From Sipunculus nudus (taxonomy: Eukaryota; Annelida; Sipuncula; Golfingiida; Sipunculidae): 64,000 nt of DNA. Of the stretch, positions 1-11,900 are shown one piece after another. The position numbers were made by a program, and so were the translations under genes. The notes below the pieces were generated by a model. That model was given only the letters and a program-made list of their open reading frames with translations. It ran no database searches and was not told where the DNA came from. The DNA lies in NCBI GenBank assembly GCA_026874595.1, contig CM049313.1, forward strand, positions 40,328,659 through 40,392,658, given 5' to 3'. Position 1 is the first letter of the stretch. The number at the start of each line of letters is the position of its first letter.

Positions 1-1
1 A

Positions 2-48
2 CTGGTGCTTCTAGGGACCCTAAAAAAGGGTTTTTCCTGGAACCATTT
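2..48 (+). repeat. Direct repeat, copy 1 of a 47-bp segment
   Basis: This segment recurs almost exactly at 872-918. It contains GGGACCCTAAAAAAGGG and ends in TTTTTCCTGGAACCATTT. The second copy lies inside the GGTTCT-palindrome cluster, so this one is probably the edge of another copy of the same repeat cut by the window start. Confidence 0.75.
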
Positions 49-271
49 AATCAGATCCGTATAACTAACTAGAAAAGCACTCAGGGAGCGCAGACCTCCG
101 CCAAGAAAGTTCATTACCCCCATGTGGCAATGTCAGAAATGAAGCATTTTTCCTATAAAATATTCCTAGATTCAGATGGTGATCCGGATCACCCCCAAAC
201 TTTAATTGTTTTTGGGTGAACTATCTTGAAAATTTTATCAAAACCCATTAAATTTTTTTAGAGAAATATTG

Positions 272-600
272 CTAACAGACAAACAAAAAAATCAACGACG
301 GGAAAAACATAACCCCCTTAAAAATAACGTAAAAATAAAAAATAAAAACGTAATAACCTGGTGATGTAGAAGAGCCCATATCATCCAAGTCCGAGTGCAA
401 GTCCGGGTCCAGGCCACTCGAGTCCAAGTCCGAGCCTGGGGGGGGGGGGGGACCGCCTACCGCTAATAGAAGGCGATGGGTTGTGCAAAAAAAAACAAAA
501 GGCTCGCCTTCCACTCTGCCGAGACTGTTGCTAGTTTGTTACTTGACACGCAGCCAGGGCACCCTGAACATAGGGGTCCCTACGCGTACTGAGCCCTACA
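272..600. other. Non-coding stretch with a 14-bp poly-G run
   Basis: The run of G spans 438-451 and is preceded by short imperfect repeats of AGTCC(G/A)AGT. An 80-codon open frame on the minus strand reads through the tract as poly-proline and has no recognisable domain. I see no gene here. Confidence 0.6.
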
Positions 601-689
601 CTAACGCACAATGGGTCGAAGATTATTTCTTCTGTTAACAGCTCCTACCTGCCTGCTGCAACTTCAGGTAAAGTTCTATTCTTTAATCC

Positions 690-935
690 TTATACCTCTA
701 TACACTATAAGGAAAAAAGGTTACATGTAGAACTTCTAAAGTTCTTTAGAATGAAACCTGTGAAACCCCTTTGAGGTTCCAGATAGAACCCTCTAGTCAG
801 GGTTCTTCAAGGAACTCTCTTCGGGGGTTCTTTTGGGAACCCTTATGGTTCTATATATGCAACCCTGATAATTGGTGCTTCTAGGGACCCTAAAAAAGGG
901 TTTTTCCTGGAACCATTTGTACATTAAAGGTTCTA
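690..935. repeat. GGTTCT/AGAACC palindromic repeat cluster
   Basis: Short alternating motifs GGTTC(T), AGAAC and GGAACCC recur every 15-30 bases, forming many small inverted repeats. A related cluster is at 8735-8890, so this is an interspersed family, possibly a foldback or MITE-like element. It includes the second copy of the 47-bp repeat seen at the window start, and ends at an (AT)n tract. Confidence 0.55.
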
Positions 936-940
936 AAGGG

Positions 941-941
<1 letters not shown>

Positions 942-996
<55 letters not shown>
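942..996. repeat. (AT)n microsatellite
   Basis: About 27 uninterrupted AT dinucleotides. The ORFs crossing it encode only alternating Ile/Tyr and are artefacts. Confidence 0.97.
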
Positions 997-999
<3 letters not shown>

Positions 1000-1001
<2 letters not shown>

Positions 1002-2571
1002 TAGATATGTATATTAAAAGGTGGTCTGGGATGTCCATATTAAAAGGTGGTCTGGGATGTCCATATTGAAGGGAAGCAGTTTTGTTAATAATATGAAAAA
1101 CTCTATTAGTATTGCTTAAATAAAGTGGGCAATTGCAAGGGCAATTGCAAGAAATAAAGCAAAAAAAATCACATGTCTCAGTTATGTCCTTGAAATATGA
1201 CAAATCCTTCCAGATGAAAGGTAAACTCGTTTTTAAGAGAAAAAATTATTTTATTTAGTTTTTACGATCCACTTGTTTAAAATGTGCTAGAGGCAAAAAT
1301 CATAAGCATATGTATGCACCTAGTACCTGAATAACATAGTTTGGCATATATGTTATAGACTTAGTGAACACGTCACACAGTTCTCTCTCATACGCACACA
1401 CAAAAATGGCGACAAGAGTGAACATTTAAGGGGCCGCAGGGCGTGCTGTTCTTTGTGGTTTTGATGGCTAGTAGCTGGTGAACATCAAGAATGCTTTTTT
1501 ATTAATTGTTTGCGGTTTCTTGGTTAAAATCTGTTGTGTTCCAGATTCTCTTGTGTAGTAAATTTTTATTATAAATTTAATATATGTCTGTTTCACAAAA
1601 CAAAATATATCAACTTGTAGCACCATGCAATCCTCAAACAGCATATGACGCAAGATGTCTGATACGATGTTTGCGCGACTGGAACGGCTGACACGCCTTA
1701 TTGAAACGTACACAAGTCCCATGGGAAATGTATTGTTTCTATTTATACAAGTGTTCAAACGATATGTCTGCGTAGACTTCATGCGCTGTGTGATCAGCGA
1801 TTTACTCCTAAATTTTCGGTACCGTCGGAATAATCACTGATTCTGTGTCGACATATTCTTCAATTGCGTGATGAATACATGTATATGGAATGGTGTGGAG
1901 AATCGACTTGAAATATGAGATGCGAAACATAAAAAAAGATATATAAATATATAAATTTATACACTTACATGTATATACATGAAGTGGTGCTATCGGCAGG
2001 TATAATATGCGCTGTGTTTGGAGAGTTCTTTAAGAGGGTTATAGCAGTGGTGTCCATGTTTTTCATTACGTACGCTCTTTTACCCAGGGCTTTACATATA
2101 GGCCTACTACCTATATCGTTTAGAAGCGCAAGATTTTCGCTGCCTCGAGGGCGTATTCATTTGGCTTAGGAATTAGTAAGCATATGTCCCTGGTCTGTAA
2201 AACCGCCAATAGCACCTTTCGAGAGAATTCCTCTCTCTCTCTGTCTCAATAAATATAATGAACAAGTAAAATTTTAACTATGAACCGCTAGTTAATACAT
2301 TGAATATTAAAAAAAAATAATATATTTTATATGCGTGTACTTCTTTTACAACGATACATCTGCATATAGACAATTTAATCTTACCCTATAATATTTATTA
2401 CCTTTTTTTTATTTTACTCAGTTGGTTAATACAAACAAAATAATCTTGGATTTTGTTTGCTTTGTGAAACACGATTCCGTGTGCATTATTAACACTTGTT
2501 TTGACTTAGAAATAACTTTTGATTAACTAACCATGTGATTATCGTCAGCCCTTTTCACAAGATAATCAACT
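1000..2571. other. AT-rich spacer, no gene seen
   Basis: Open frames of 60-136 codons occur on both strands, overlap each other and carry no recognisable domain. A short 24-bp direct repeat (GGTGGTCTGGGATGTCC core) lies at about 1015-1065. Nothing else can be supported. Confidence 0.6.
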
Positions 2572-2739
2572 TGTGACGATATTGAACTGCGGTTCATTAA
2601 TATGTTAAGACCGCACTGTATATATGCGATCCGCAAATTGTTACCGACATCGGTCTGTACAACATCTGTGATGTGTATTTAAACCCATGTGAGTCTATGA
2701 GAGGGGTTTCTGTTTCCAAGCTCGGCCCACCTCGACACA
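2572..2739 (+). repeat. 5' LTR
   Basis: The repeat starts TGTGAC and ends GACACA, giving the usual TG...CA ends, and abuts the primer binding site. Bases 2579-2715 match 7133-7270 with about ten mismatches. It contains a TATA-like CTGTATATATGCG and a TATTTAAACCC motif, candidate core promoter elements. Confidence 0.8.
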
Positions 2740-2754
2740 TGGTGTCAGAAGCGG
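2740..2754 (+). other. Primer binding site, tRNA-Leu type
   Basis: TGGTGTCAGAAGCGG directly follows the LTR. It is complementary to the 3' end of animal tRNA-Leu plus CCA, with one mismatch at position 13 to the form I know. Leu priming is typical of Mag-lineage elements, including Steamer. Confidence 0.75.
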
Positions 2755-3084
2755 CTGTGAGGAGTCACAGACGTACTAGGAACAGTCAACAGACATGTCA
2801 GTTGCCTTATGGCCGACACTTTGTCTGGTAACTGTCAGATTATCAGCAGTACCGTCTCGCTTGTCACCGTCCGGTAGAACTGTTGAATAAACATGGCGGA
2901 CGGAGCGATGCGCCCTTGGTACAGTAACCTGCCTCCACCGCCCAGATTGGAAACAAAAGGTGATATAGCCGGCCACTGAAAACGTTTAAAACGGACCTGG
3001 ACTAACCATTAGGTGGCAACAGGCCTTAAAAAGGAATCATAGCAGATCAGAGCGGCTACTTTATTGACGTTTATCGGGTCAGAT

Positions 3085-3710
3085 GCCATGGATATAATAG
3101 ATGGGCTTCCATTTCAAGTTGATTAGGCTCGCAATGTTAACGAGCAAGACGATATTGATGCTATTATTGAAAGAATGGAGAACTTTTTTGTTGGAGAGAC
3201 TAATATTATCTATGAAAGATATGTGTTCAATAAGAGGGATCAAGAGGCCAATGAGAGCCTTGACACATATATATCTGTCTTGCGCTAGGTCCTGTAAATA
3301 TTGAGTGCTGGAAGAAGAACTCAGAAGAAACCGCGTAATTGTGGGTATGAGAGACAATACCACTCGTCAACACATTGCAGTTATGTATCGAAAAGTGTAA
3401 AGCACAAGAGATAACACCACAGCAAGTGAGGGATATAACAGGGGAGAAGTACATGCACTTAAAACTAAAAATACAGGACAGCCATGGAAAAAAACACACC
3501 AGTAAGGATATTTGACAAAAATAGTCACAGAACTGAGAGACTTATTGCACAAAGGCAACGGCGACCCTGCATGTTTTATGGACAGCATCATTACTTTTCT
3601 AGGAACAATGTCCAGCTTTTGGAGAAAAATGTCGAAAATGTTCAGGGAGGAATCATTTTGCCAAAATGTGCACTGAGCGTCCCAGAGACAGAGTTCAGAC
3701 TGTAAGCAGA
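3085..3710 (+). pseudogene. gag remnant with a broken zinc knuckle
   Basis: The translation around 3148-3287 gives a Gag-capsid-like segment with the recognisable core YERYVFNKRDQEANESLDTY, common in Mag-lineage Gag. Further on, at about 3570-3690, a degraded CCHC nucleocapsid knuckle can be followed: C, then GQHHYF, then a KCA end, with several Cys codons mutated. Pieces lie in different frames (for example 3101-3304 and 3484-3705), so at least two frameshifts separate capsid and nucleocapsid. The protein would have packaged the element RNA in cytoplasmic particles. No intact frame remains. Confidence 0.7.
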
Positions 3711-3799
3711 GACGAGGATGTGTCAGATTCCTCTAATGCGGAATACAATTTAGCTCTAAATACAAAATGAGACTATCCCAAGTGACTGCATGCAAAGCT

Positions 3800-4874
3800 C
3801 CAGATTGAAAACCAGTTGGTACGTTTCCAATTAGACTGTTTGGCAACAGTCAACATTTTGCCTAAGTGTACTTATCAGAATATTTTCAAGGATAAGCAGC
3901 TGCTGGATTAGAAGGACCACCAGTGACTTTACTAAGGACTTATGACACAGAGGCCAAGATATCAGGCAAGGAAAGAACAACTGTCGTAATCCCTAGGAAC
4001 CAGACCAAACATAGCCTTGAGTTTGTGGTGACAGAGACATCAGGCAATCCACTTTTGGGAGCACTGGCAGTACAAGCTCTGTCGCTCATAACAGTTAACA
4101 CTGAAAACATACTGCAGTGCGATGAAAAATTGACACTAGATGATTGACTAGAGACTTGCAAACAAGTGTTTAATGATGAAGGCAAACTAGAAGGTCAGCT
4201 TCTCTTAAACATTGATTCAGATGTGCAACTAGTCAAGTTTCCACCACGCAGAATAGCATAAGCATTGAATCCAAAAGTTAAGAAAGAGCTAGACAGGCTT
4301 ACATGTCTAGGAATCATTCAACCGGTGGATGTACCGACAGACTGAATTTCTGAAATGGTTGTAGCCATTATTAGAAACAATAAGGACCCAAGGCCTCTGA
4401 ACAAGGCCTTACGGCGGAACTATTACCCTCTTCAGATTGTCGACGATATACTTCCCCAATTGCACAACGCAAAGATTTCCCAGTAGTAGATGCTAGGATT
4501 GGGTTTTGGCAGGTAGAGTTCGATTCAGAGAGCAGTTTACTGACAACATTTGAAACCTCGTGGGGAAAGTTTCGATAGCTTAAAATGCCAATTAGAATTT
4601 CTCCAGCGCCAGAAGAATTTTAGAGGCGCTTAGACAATGCACTGAAGGGCATCCCAGGTGTTATGACCGTAGCAAATGATATTTATGTGGTTGGTCAATG
4701 AGACACGGATGAGGCAGCAATACGGGATTATGATAAGAAAATGATTGCACTGATGGAACCACGCCTAGCATGTGGTTTGAATCTCAATAAAGACAAATTT
4801 AAGTTCAGGCAGAGATCAATCCCTTACCTTGGACATAGAATCACAAAAAATGCCTTGAGATTGACCCCGAGAAA
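3800..4874 (+). pseudogene. pol remnant: protease and reverse transcriptase
   Basis: A protease-like FQLDCLATVNILPK segment occurs at 3827-3868, where the family has a D-S/T-G-A-T active site; the Ser-Gly is lost. From about 4262 the Gypsy RT can be read: ALNPKVKKELDRL, GIIQPVD, then the KDPRPLNKAL and FPVVDARIGFWQVEFD region, followed by the catalytic box at 4672-4689. There the family's A-D-D reads A-N-D, so one catalytic aspartate is gone. In-frame stops interrupt it near 4343, 4577, 4621 and 4699. The enzyme would copy the element RNA into DNA. This copy is non-functional on both the stop and the active-site evidence. Confidence 0.8.
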
Positions 4875-5423
4875 GTGGCAGCCATGAGAGAGATGCCCAG
4901 ACCTGAAAACAAGAAGGCAGTGGTGAGACTATTAGGGATGATTAATTACTTAAGAGACTACATCCCGAACCTAGCTGATGTAACAAATCCTCTAAAACAG
5001 CTTTTGAGAGAGAGCGAGAACTTTGAATGGATAGAAGAGATCCGTAAAGAGTGCTTTCAGAAAGTTAAACAACTCCTGACGCAGGCTCCAGTTCAGAAGT
5101 ATTTTGATAAACGTGAAGCCACTGTACTTCAGTGTGATGCCTCAGACAAAGGCATAGGGGCATGCCTGATGCAGTGTTGTCAGCCAGTGGCACACTACTC
5201 CAGAGCACTGTCAGCATCTGAATGCAACTATGCCCAGATAGAAAAAGAAATGCTCGCAATCACAGCGTCAATCGAAAAGTTCCACCGATATGTTTACGAC
5301 CGCCAGGTTTTAGAACAAACTGACGATAAACCTTTAGAGACATTCTTTCAGAAATCCCTGCTGAGCGCTCCAAAGATGATCCAGAGAATGTTACTCCGAT
5401 TACAAAGTTTAACCTCAATGTGA
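4875..5423 (+). pseudogene. pol remnant: RT connection and RNase H
   Basis: This is the longest open piece of pol, 182 codons, continuing the RT frame through PENKKAVVRLLGMINYLRDY and into Gypsy-type RNase H. VLQCDASDKGIGACL carries the first catalytic Asp, HYSRALSASECNYAQIEKEM is the conserved middle, and the ALSASE/IEKE acidic residue and the D of the QTDDKPLE motif follow. It ends with the LLSAPKMIQRMLLRLQ signature, then a frameshift near 5405. RNase H degrades the RNA strand during reverse transcription. The domain looks intact but is an isolated piece of a dead element, and it has no start codon of its own. Confidence 0.85.
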
Positions 5424-6550
5424 CCAACAAGAATGGATCTGAGATGTATCTTGTAGATACTTTGAGGAGAAAATTCATTTCACGGATAAAAATAAGTGAT
5501 GATGATTTGGACACAGTAAGTAGTGTCACATACTTACCTTTTTCAGACAAAACCTTGCACTTGATGCGGAGAGGGGCAGAGCACGACACTGAGTAAGAGG
5601 TTCTGATACATGAAATTCAGGCAGGATGGGCTGTAGATGCCAAACAGGTGCAGGAAACAGTTAAGCCTTATGCATCATTCAAAGAGGAACTGGTCGTACA
5701 TGATGGATTCATGTTTAAGGGAAAAAGATTAGTAGTCCCAAACAGAGCGCGTGAAGAGATACTTGCAGGCTCCACGAGAGCCACATTGGTAGACAAGGCT
5801 GCCAGAGGCGTGCCAAAGAAGCAGTATATAGGCCAGAAATGAGCCAGAACATTGACAGATATGTAGGGTGTGCAGCCAATACAATATATCACAACAGAAG
5901 GATCCCATGATTGTTCATGACATGCCAAATAGACCATGGGCAAAGTTGGGCATAGATTTGTTTGAGTTGAATGGTACAAACTGTATCATCACAGTAGCTT
6001 ACTATTCCAATTTTTTTAATTAACAAACTTGAAGATAAGACTGCCAAGATTGTTATTAGGAAGTTAAAACAGCAAATGGCTAGCCATGGTCTGCCCAATA
6101 CAATTTCGAACATGTCACTTGTTCACCAGGGTTTCCAAAATCTAATGAAAAAGCTGAGAACGCGGTGAAGAATGCAAAGGAATTGAGCCGTAAAGCGCAA
6201 GAAGAACAAAGCTATCCTTATTCCGTATTACTCGATTGGAGAAATACGCCTAGTGAAGGTTATGATACCTCGCAATGCCAACGACCGTTCAAGCCGAGAT
6301 CGGTAGAACATGGTTCTAAGAAGCTCCATGCTAGGAAAGTCAAACAAACGATACAGTACAATATTGCCACTAGAGCATTGCCGGAGTTGGAACAAGGTGT
6401 CACAATCCGTATAAAGCTTCTAAATTACAAAAAGGTTGGTTTAAGGCCAGAGTAGAAAGGAAAGCAGACGTAAGATCGTATGAAGTCCGCACTGAGGATG
6501 GGAGGCTACTGCGACGAAATCGTAGACATTTGCGGCAAACCTTAGAGATC
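5424..6550 (+). pseudogene. pol remnant: integrase
   Basis: Pieces in several frames give the N-terminal region (about 5630-5780, with VVHDGFMFKGKRLVVP), a decayed zinc-binding region near 5840-5900, and the catalytic core with WAKLGIDLF (first catalytic Asp, about 5938-5965). The later core is recognisable by a degraded HGLP and NEKAENAVK motif (about 6085-6165), which carries the catalytic Glu, and by LLDWRNTPSEGYDTS. The 3' part (6165-6455, 96 codons) runs into a chromo/GPY-like tail with RSYEVRTEDGRLLRRNRRHL. Stops and frameshifts break it at several points. The enzyme would insert element DNA into the host genome. Confidence 0.8.
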
Positions 6551-7112
6551 ATGCCCAAATAACCTGAGATCATAATACCAAGACCAGTCATCCGAACCTC
6601 AAATACTGCAGACCACATACCAGAAGCCTTGGTCGGCGACAACAGAAACATCATACAACATGTTCTCACACGAACCCAAACAGAAAGCAACAACAATTAC
6701 AAAACCAGTACCAGAGGACTAGTCCAGCTGTCGGTACCACGACCAGGCCAGGAAGAACTCTAAAGAAGCTTTTGTGCCCCGGTTTTTTGTATAGTTGATA
6801 TAGTAAGGGAACCGATTGGTAAACAGTCGGATAGGGAGTGATGTGCTGGTAACCTGTCTTCCCAAGATGGTGAATATGGTAAACATTTTACACTCACACT
6901 CATACATAAATTCACAGATTCGATAACGCCTGATATCATGTGAGCTGAACAGCAAAAACACCGTTTAAAACTCAAAGACTGTAGTTCTTCATATTTTTTA
7001 TTTCCTTTTCGACCTGGACATTGCACAGCAGAGTTGATCCTGATCATAGCAATCATAACATTTTTTTTCCTGTGCCATATTGTAATATGTATGAATATCA
7101 ATATCCTCATTT

Positions 7113-7275
7113 TGTGACCGGGGCATCAGACAATATTGAACTGCGGTTCATTAATATGTTTAGACTGCAATGTATATATGCGGTCCGCAAATTGTTACCG
7201 ACATCGATCTGTGCAATATCTGTGATGGGTATTTAAACCCATGTGAGTCTATGCGTAGGTTTCTGTTATTTCCAG
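7113..7275 (+). repeat. 3' LTR (right end diverged)
   Basis: The repeat starts TGTGACCGGGG and matches the 5' LTR from GAACTGCGGTTCATTAATATG through AAACCCATGTGAGTCTATG and GGTTTCTGTT. It has a 13-base insertion near its start. After about 7275 the similarity fades, so the last 20-30 bases are either diverged or lost. No clear polypurine tract is visible upstream. Confidence 0.7.
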
Positions 7276-8734
7276 CACCACTCTTCTTTTTACATTTGCA
7301 CTTTTGCTAGCCTTGCAGATGTATCTGGTTTCTGCAAAGAAAAAGGAAGGATGGGCGACTTCAATAAATATAGCCAACACTTGGTATTAATTAGTCAATA
7401 TAACGGCAGATTAATTAGAGAACACCTTCAGTGAATATGTAATTGAGCGGGACCAAATACAATGAGACTCCCTTTTGTCCCTTATGCCCACATTATTAAA
7501 AAAAACCCAATGCAAATGTTTTCAAACATATTTAACATATTAAAAAATATGTAAATAAATTTATATATATGTGTGTATTGGACTGAAATATGTCAATATA
7601 TTCAATAAGTAAGATCACTGGTGGATCCAGAAATTCGAAAACGGGGGGAGGGGGGGGGGGGGGCGGGGGGAGGCGCTAATTCTAGGTTCGCGGTTGATGG
7701 CTATTTAGTGTTTAAAATATACATGTAATTTTGTGTGTGTCTATATACAATGATAAATATTTAAATATTTTTTCTAAGTAATATATTTCAGCCTTTGCAA
7801 ATTAAAAGTAATTGTGTTTTATTTAACCCATAAGAATATAATCTAGAGCGATTCTTTTTGAAAAGTTAATAATACAAGAACAGGTGGAGGGTATGGAAGG
7901 GGTGTCTCCCTCCCTTATTATATATATATTAAGTGTAGGAGGACATTTGGAATAAAATAAAATATGTGGATTTTCTGTCCTCAACTACTTTTCTCTTGAA
8001 TTTCTTTACAAATAGTCGTCAAAACTGCATGGGGAGGGGGGTTCATGTATGACCGGCTTTAATATTTATATACCTTCAAATTGGAAATTCGAAATATTTA
8101 ATCGTTTATAACATGTTGGTCTATATACTTCGAAATTTATAACTTGCAAATCTTCATCGTGTAAATGTTATTCTCGTGGTAAAATAATGGAAGTGGCTAA
8201 GTGGAAATTTACCATGCCGGCAGTTTAGCCCACAGGCTTAACTGCCAGTAAATGAATGAATGTTTTAATTTCAGTGTGATACGCAATACTTGTTATCTTT
8301 GCAAGGTAAAGTTGCCACTTCCTAAAATAATTGATATGTTCAAGTCGCATGTGGAGTGGAATAACGAAAAGATGACCTCTCTCAGTGTAGCAATATGTAG
8401 TAGCTGTCTTTATTAATAGGACATATCAGTAATAAACTGTAAATTACTTAATAATTTAATTGCTGGGGAATAAAAAAAGATATCTGAATGTGCGAATGTG
8501 TGAATAAGCGTGACAATCCATTGAAAGACTCCGTTTAATGTGTCAGGCCGTTGTGTTGAAACCCCTGATTAAATCAACGCTCCAATCGGTTCTACATACT
8601 GGCTACGCTTAAAAAAAGACTCGGTAATAAGATGTGTTTTTACACCCTTTGTATTATAAATGATTTCTCGGACAATTTTAAGAAACGACTAGGGGAGAGT
8701 AATAAGGTTAACACTATACAGGAGGTTATGCACT
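7276..8734. other. AT-rich spacer with an interrupted poly-G tract
   Basis: An impure G tract (about 33 bases, interrupted by A and C) lies at about 7643-7675. No open frame longer than about 60 codons has recognisable content, and I see no gene. Confidence 0.6.
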
Positions 8735-8890
8735 CAGGAAAAAGGGTTCTTGATGGTTCTTTTAAGAACCCATATGGTTCTGAGTAGAACCATGGTTCCA
8801 TCTAGAACTCTTTTCTCCGTAAAGAGGTTTCATCTGGCATTTGGAGGCTCGCGCCCTGACGATAACTTGATTCAAGGTTCAAGATGGAAC
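8735..8890. repeat. GGTTCT/AGAACC palindromic repeat cluster, second site
   Basis: Motifs GGTTCT, AAGAACCC, AGAACC and GGTTCC alternate closely, as in the cluster at 690-935, forming several nested hairpins. It lies immediately before satellite 1. Confidence 0.55.
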
Positions 8891-8989
8891 CCGTGTGTTG
8901 ATTGGATATTCCGATGATTAGGACGCGCATGCACAAGCTATTTGAACTAATGAGGTCAACTGTTCACGGTCGGATGTTTTGGTCTATTG

Positions 8990-11900
8990 GAAGAGGGAAT
9001 AATTATGAGGTAAGACCTATCCCTGCAAACACAGTACGTAAACCTAACGTTCGTGGAAAGTTACAGGTCATAACATTATTTAGAAACGTGCAGGCAACGT
9101 CAAGTTTACGTCATATTGAAATACAGGAACGTCCGTCCAAGGTACTTCATGTAACGTTTTAATATAACCTTGTATTTACATTTAAAGAACGTTGTCCTGA
9201 ACTTCCAAAACGCCTTTGGTTAAAACGCATTGTATTGTTATTATGTAACGTACATCAAACGTTATGTACACGTTAATGGGCACGTTCTGAATTTCCATCA
9301 GGTTCCTTATTCTGCAATATTGTTTAAAAACATTTGTAAAACATGGTGCGAACGTTATACTTAACGTCCTAACTACTCTAAAGTAAAATATTATTGGCAA
9401 CAGCAAACAGACGTTTTAGAAACGTTGCATTAAAAGTTTTTTATGTTGTGCATGCGGTTAGGTTTGCGACGTTTTCCGGCACGTTATATGGACGTATCGT
9501 AAACATTGCAAAGTTTCGGTCCGATATGTTTAAGTTACAAATATTCGCAACGTTATTTCAAACATTAATATAAGGTTTTATATACGCTACGGTGGACAAT
9601 GTAAAGCTGATGAAAATACAGATTTTTACGACGCTGTATACAACGGTCAAGAAACATGTTGGGAACGTTATGGTGAACGTCTGCAGTACCCGGAAGTATA
9701 ACATTTTAGGCAATGTCGAAGAGACGTCTGCAAATCGTTACACATAACATTTCAAATGTTGTGCATATGGTTACATTTGCGACGTTGTTTTGCACGTAAA
9801 ATGTACGTATCCTAAACATTGCAAATTAGTCGGGTCTGTGAATGTAATTTTCAAATATACACAAAGTTATTTAAAATATAGACATACTGTTATATATACG
9901 TTATGGTGCACAATCTAAAACAGGTGAAAATACAGATTTCTACTGCGCTGTATACAATGTATTTGACACATGCTGAGAACGTTTTATTGGACGTCATAAA
10001 AGTCGGAAAGTATAACATACTAGGAAATGTTATAGAGACGTTTGCAAAATGTAACACATAACGTTATACATGTTGTGCGTGTGGTTACATTTGCGACGTT
10101 GTTTTGGAACGTAAAATTAACGTATCCTAAACATTGCAAATTAGTCGGTTCAATATGTTTAAATTACAAATATACTCAACATTACTTCAAACATTAATAA
10201 ACGGTTTTATAAACGATGCGGTGGACAATGTAAAGCTGATGAAAATACGGATTTTTACGACGCTGTATACAACGGTCAAGAAACATGTTGGGAACGTTAT
10301 GTTGAACGTCTGCAATACCCGGAAGTATAACATTTTAGGCAATGTCGAAGAGACGTCTGTAAAATGTTACACACAACGTTTCACATGTTGTGCATATGGT
10401 TATATTTGCGACGTTGTTTTGCACGTAAAATGTACGTATCCTAAACATTGCAAATTAGTCGGGTCTGTGAATGTAATTTTCAAATATACACAAAGTTATT
10501 TAAAATTTAGATATACTGTTATATATACGTTATGGTACACAATCTAAAACAGGTGAAAATACAGATTTTAACTGCGCTGTATACAACGTATTTGACACAT
10601 GCTGAGAACGTTTATTGGACGTCCTAAAAGTCGGAAAGTATAACATACTAGGAAATGTTACAGAGACGTTTGCAAAATGTTACACATAACGTTATAAATG
10701 TTGTGCGTGTGGTTACATTTGCGACGTTGTTTTGGCACGTAAAATTAACGTATCCTAAACATTCTAAATAAGTCGGTTCAATATGTTTAAATTAAAAAAT
10801 ATACTCAACGTTATTTCAAACATTAATATACGGTTTTATAAACGATACGGTGGACAATGTAAAGCTGGTGAAAATACGGATTTTTACGACGCTGTATACA
10901 ACGGTCAAGAAACATGTTGGGAACGTTATGGTGAACGTCTGCAGTACCCGGAAGTATAACATTTTAGGCAATGTCGAAGAGACGTCTGCAAATTGTTACA
11001 CATAACATTTCACATGTTGTGCATATGGTTACATTTGCGACGTTGTTTATGCACGTAAAATGTACGTATCCTAAACATTGCAAATTAGTCGGGTCTGTGA
11101 ATGTAATTTTCAAATATACACAAAGTTATTTAAAATATAGACATACTGTTATATATACGTTATGGTGCACAATCTAAAACAGGTGAAAATACAGATTTCT
11201 ACTGCGCTGTATACAACGTATTTGACACATGCTGAGAACGTTTTATTGGACGTCATAAAAGTCGGAAAGTATAACATACTAGGAAATGTTATAGAGACGT
11301 TTGCAAAATGTAACACATAACGTTATACATGTTGTGCGTGTGGTTACATTTGCGACGTTGTTTTGGCACGTAAAATTAACGTATCCTAAACATTGCTAAC
11401 TAGTCGATTCAATATGTTTAAATTACAAATATACTCAACATTACTTCAAACATTAATATACGGTTTTATATACGATGCGGTGGACAATGTAAAGCTGATG
11501 AAAATACGGATTTTTACGACGCTGTATACAACGGTCAAGAAACATGTTGGGAACGTTATGTTGAACGTCTGCAATACCCTGAAGTATAACATTTTAGGCA
11601 ATGTCGAAGAGACGTCTGTAAAATGTTACACACAACATTTCACATGTTGTGCATATGGTTACATTTGCGACGTTGTTTTGCACGTAAAATGTACGTATCC
11701 TAAACATTGCAAATTAGTCGGGTCTGTGAATGTAATTTTCAAATATACACAAAGTTATTTAAAATATAGATATACTGTTATATATACGTTATGGTGCACA
11801 ATCTAAAACAGGTGAAAATACAGATTTTTACTGCGCTGTATACAACGTATTTGACACATGCTGAGAACGTTTTATTGGACGTCCTAAAAGTCGGAAAGTA

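Larger units (their letters stand above)
2572..7275 (+). mobile_element. Degraded Ty3/Gypsy LTR retrotransposon (Mag/Steamer-like)
   Basis: Two similar, directly repeated LTRs bound gag, protease, reverse transcriptase, RNase H and integrase remnants in the Ty3/Gypsy order. A primer binding site complementary to tRNA-Leu follows the 5' LTR directly. Total length is about 4.7 kb with LTRs of about 170 bp. These proportions and the Leu primer fit the Mag lineage, which includes the bivalve Steamer elements, but the lineage call is inference. Every coding region has in-frame stops and frameshifts, and the LTRs differ at roughly one base in twelve by eye, so this is an old, dead copy. The right boundary is uncertain because the 3' LTR stops matching the 5' LTR near 7275. 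Confidence 0.85.

Noticed and set aside
793-1203. 136-codon minus-strand frame
   Set aside because: It owes its length to an (AT)n tract read as Ile/Tyr, and has no domain.
10134-11806. Near-identical 137-codon open frames at 10134-10547 and 11393-11806, and related 68-125-codon frames
   Set aside because: They are the same satellite 1 monomer read in the same frame. Other copies of the monomer have stops or shifts in that frame, and the 629-bp period is not a multiple of three, so no continuous protein is possible.
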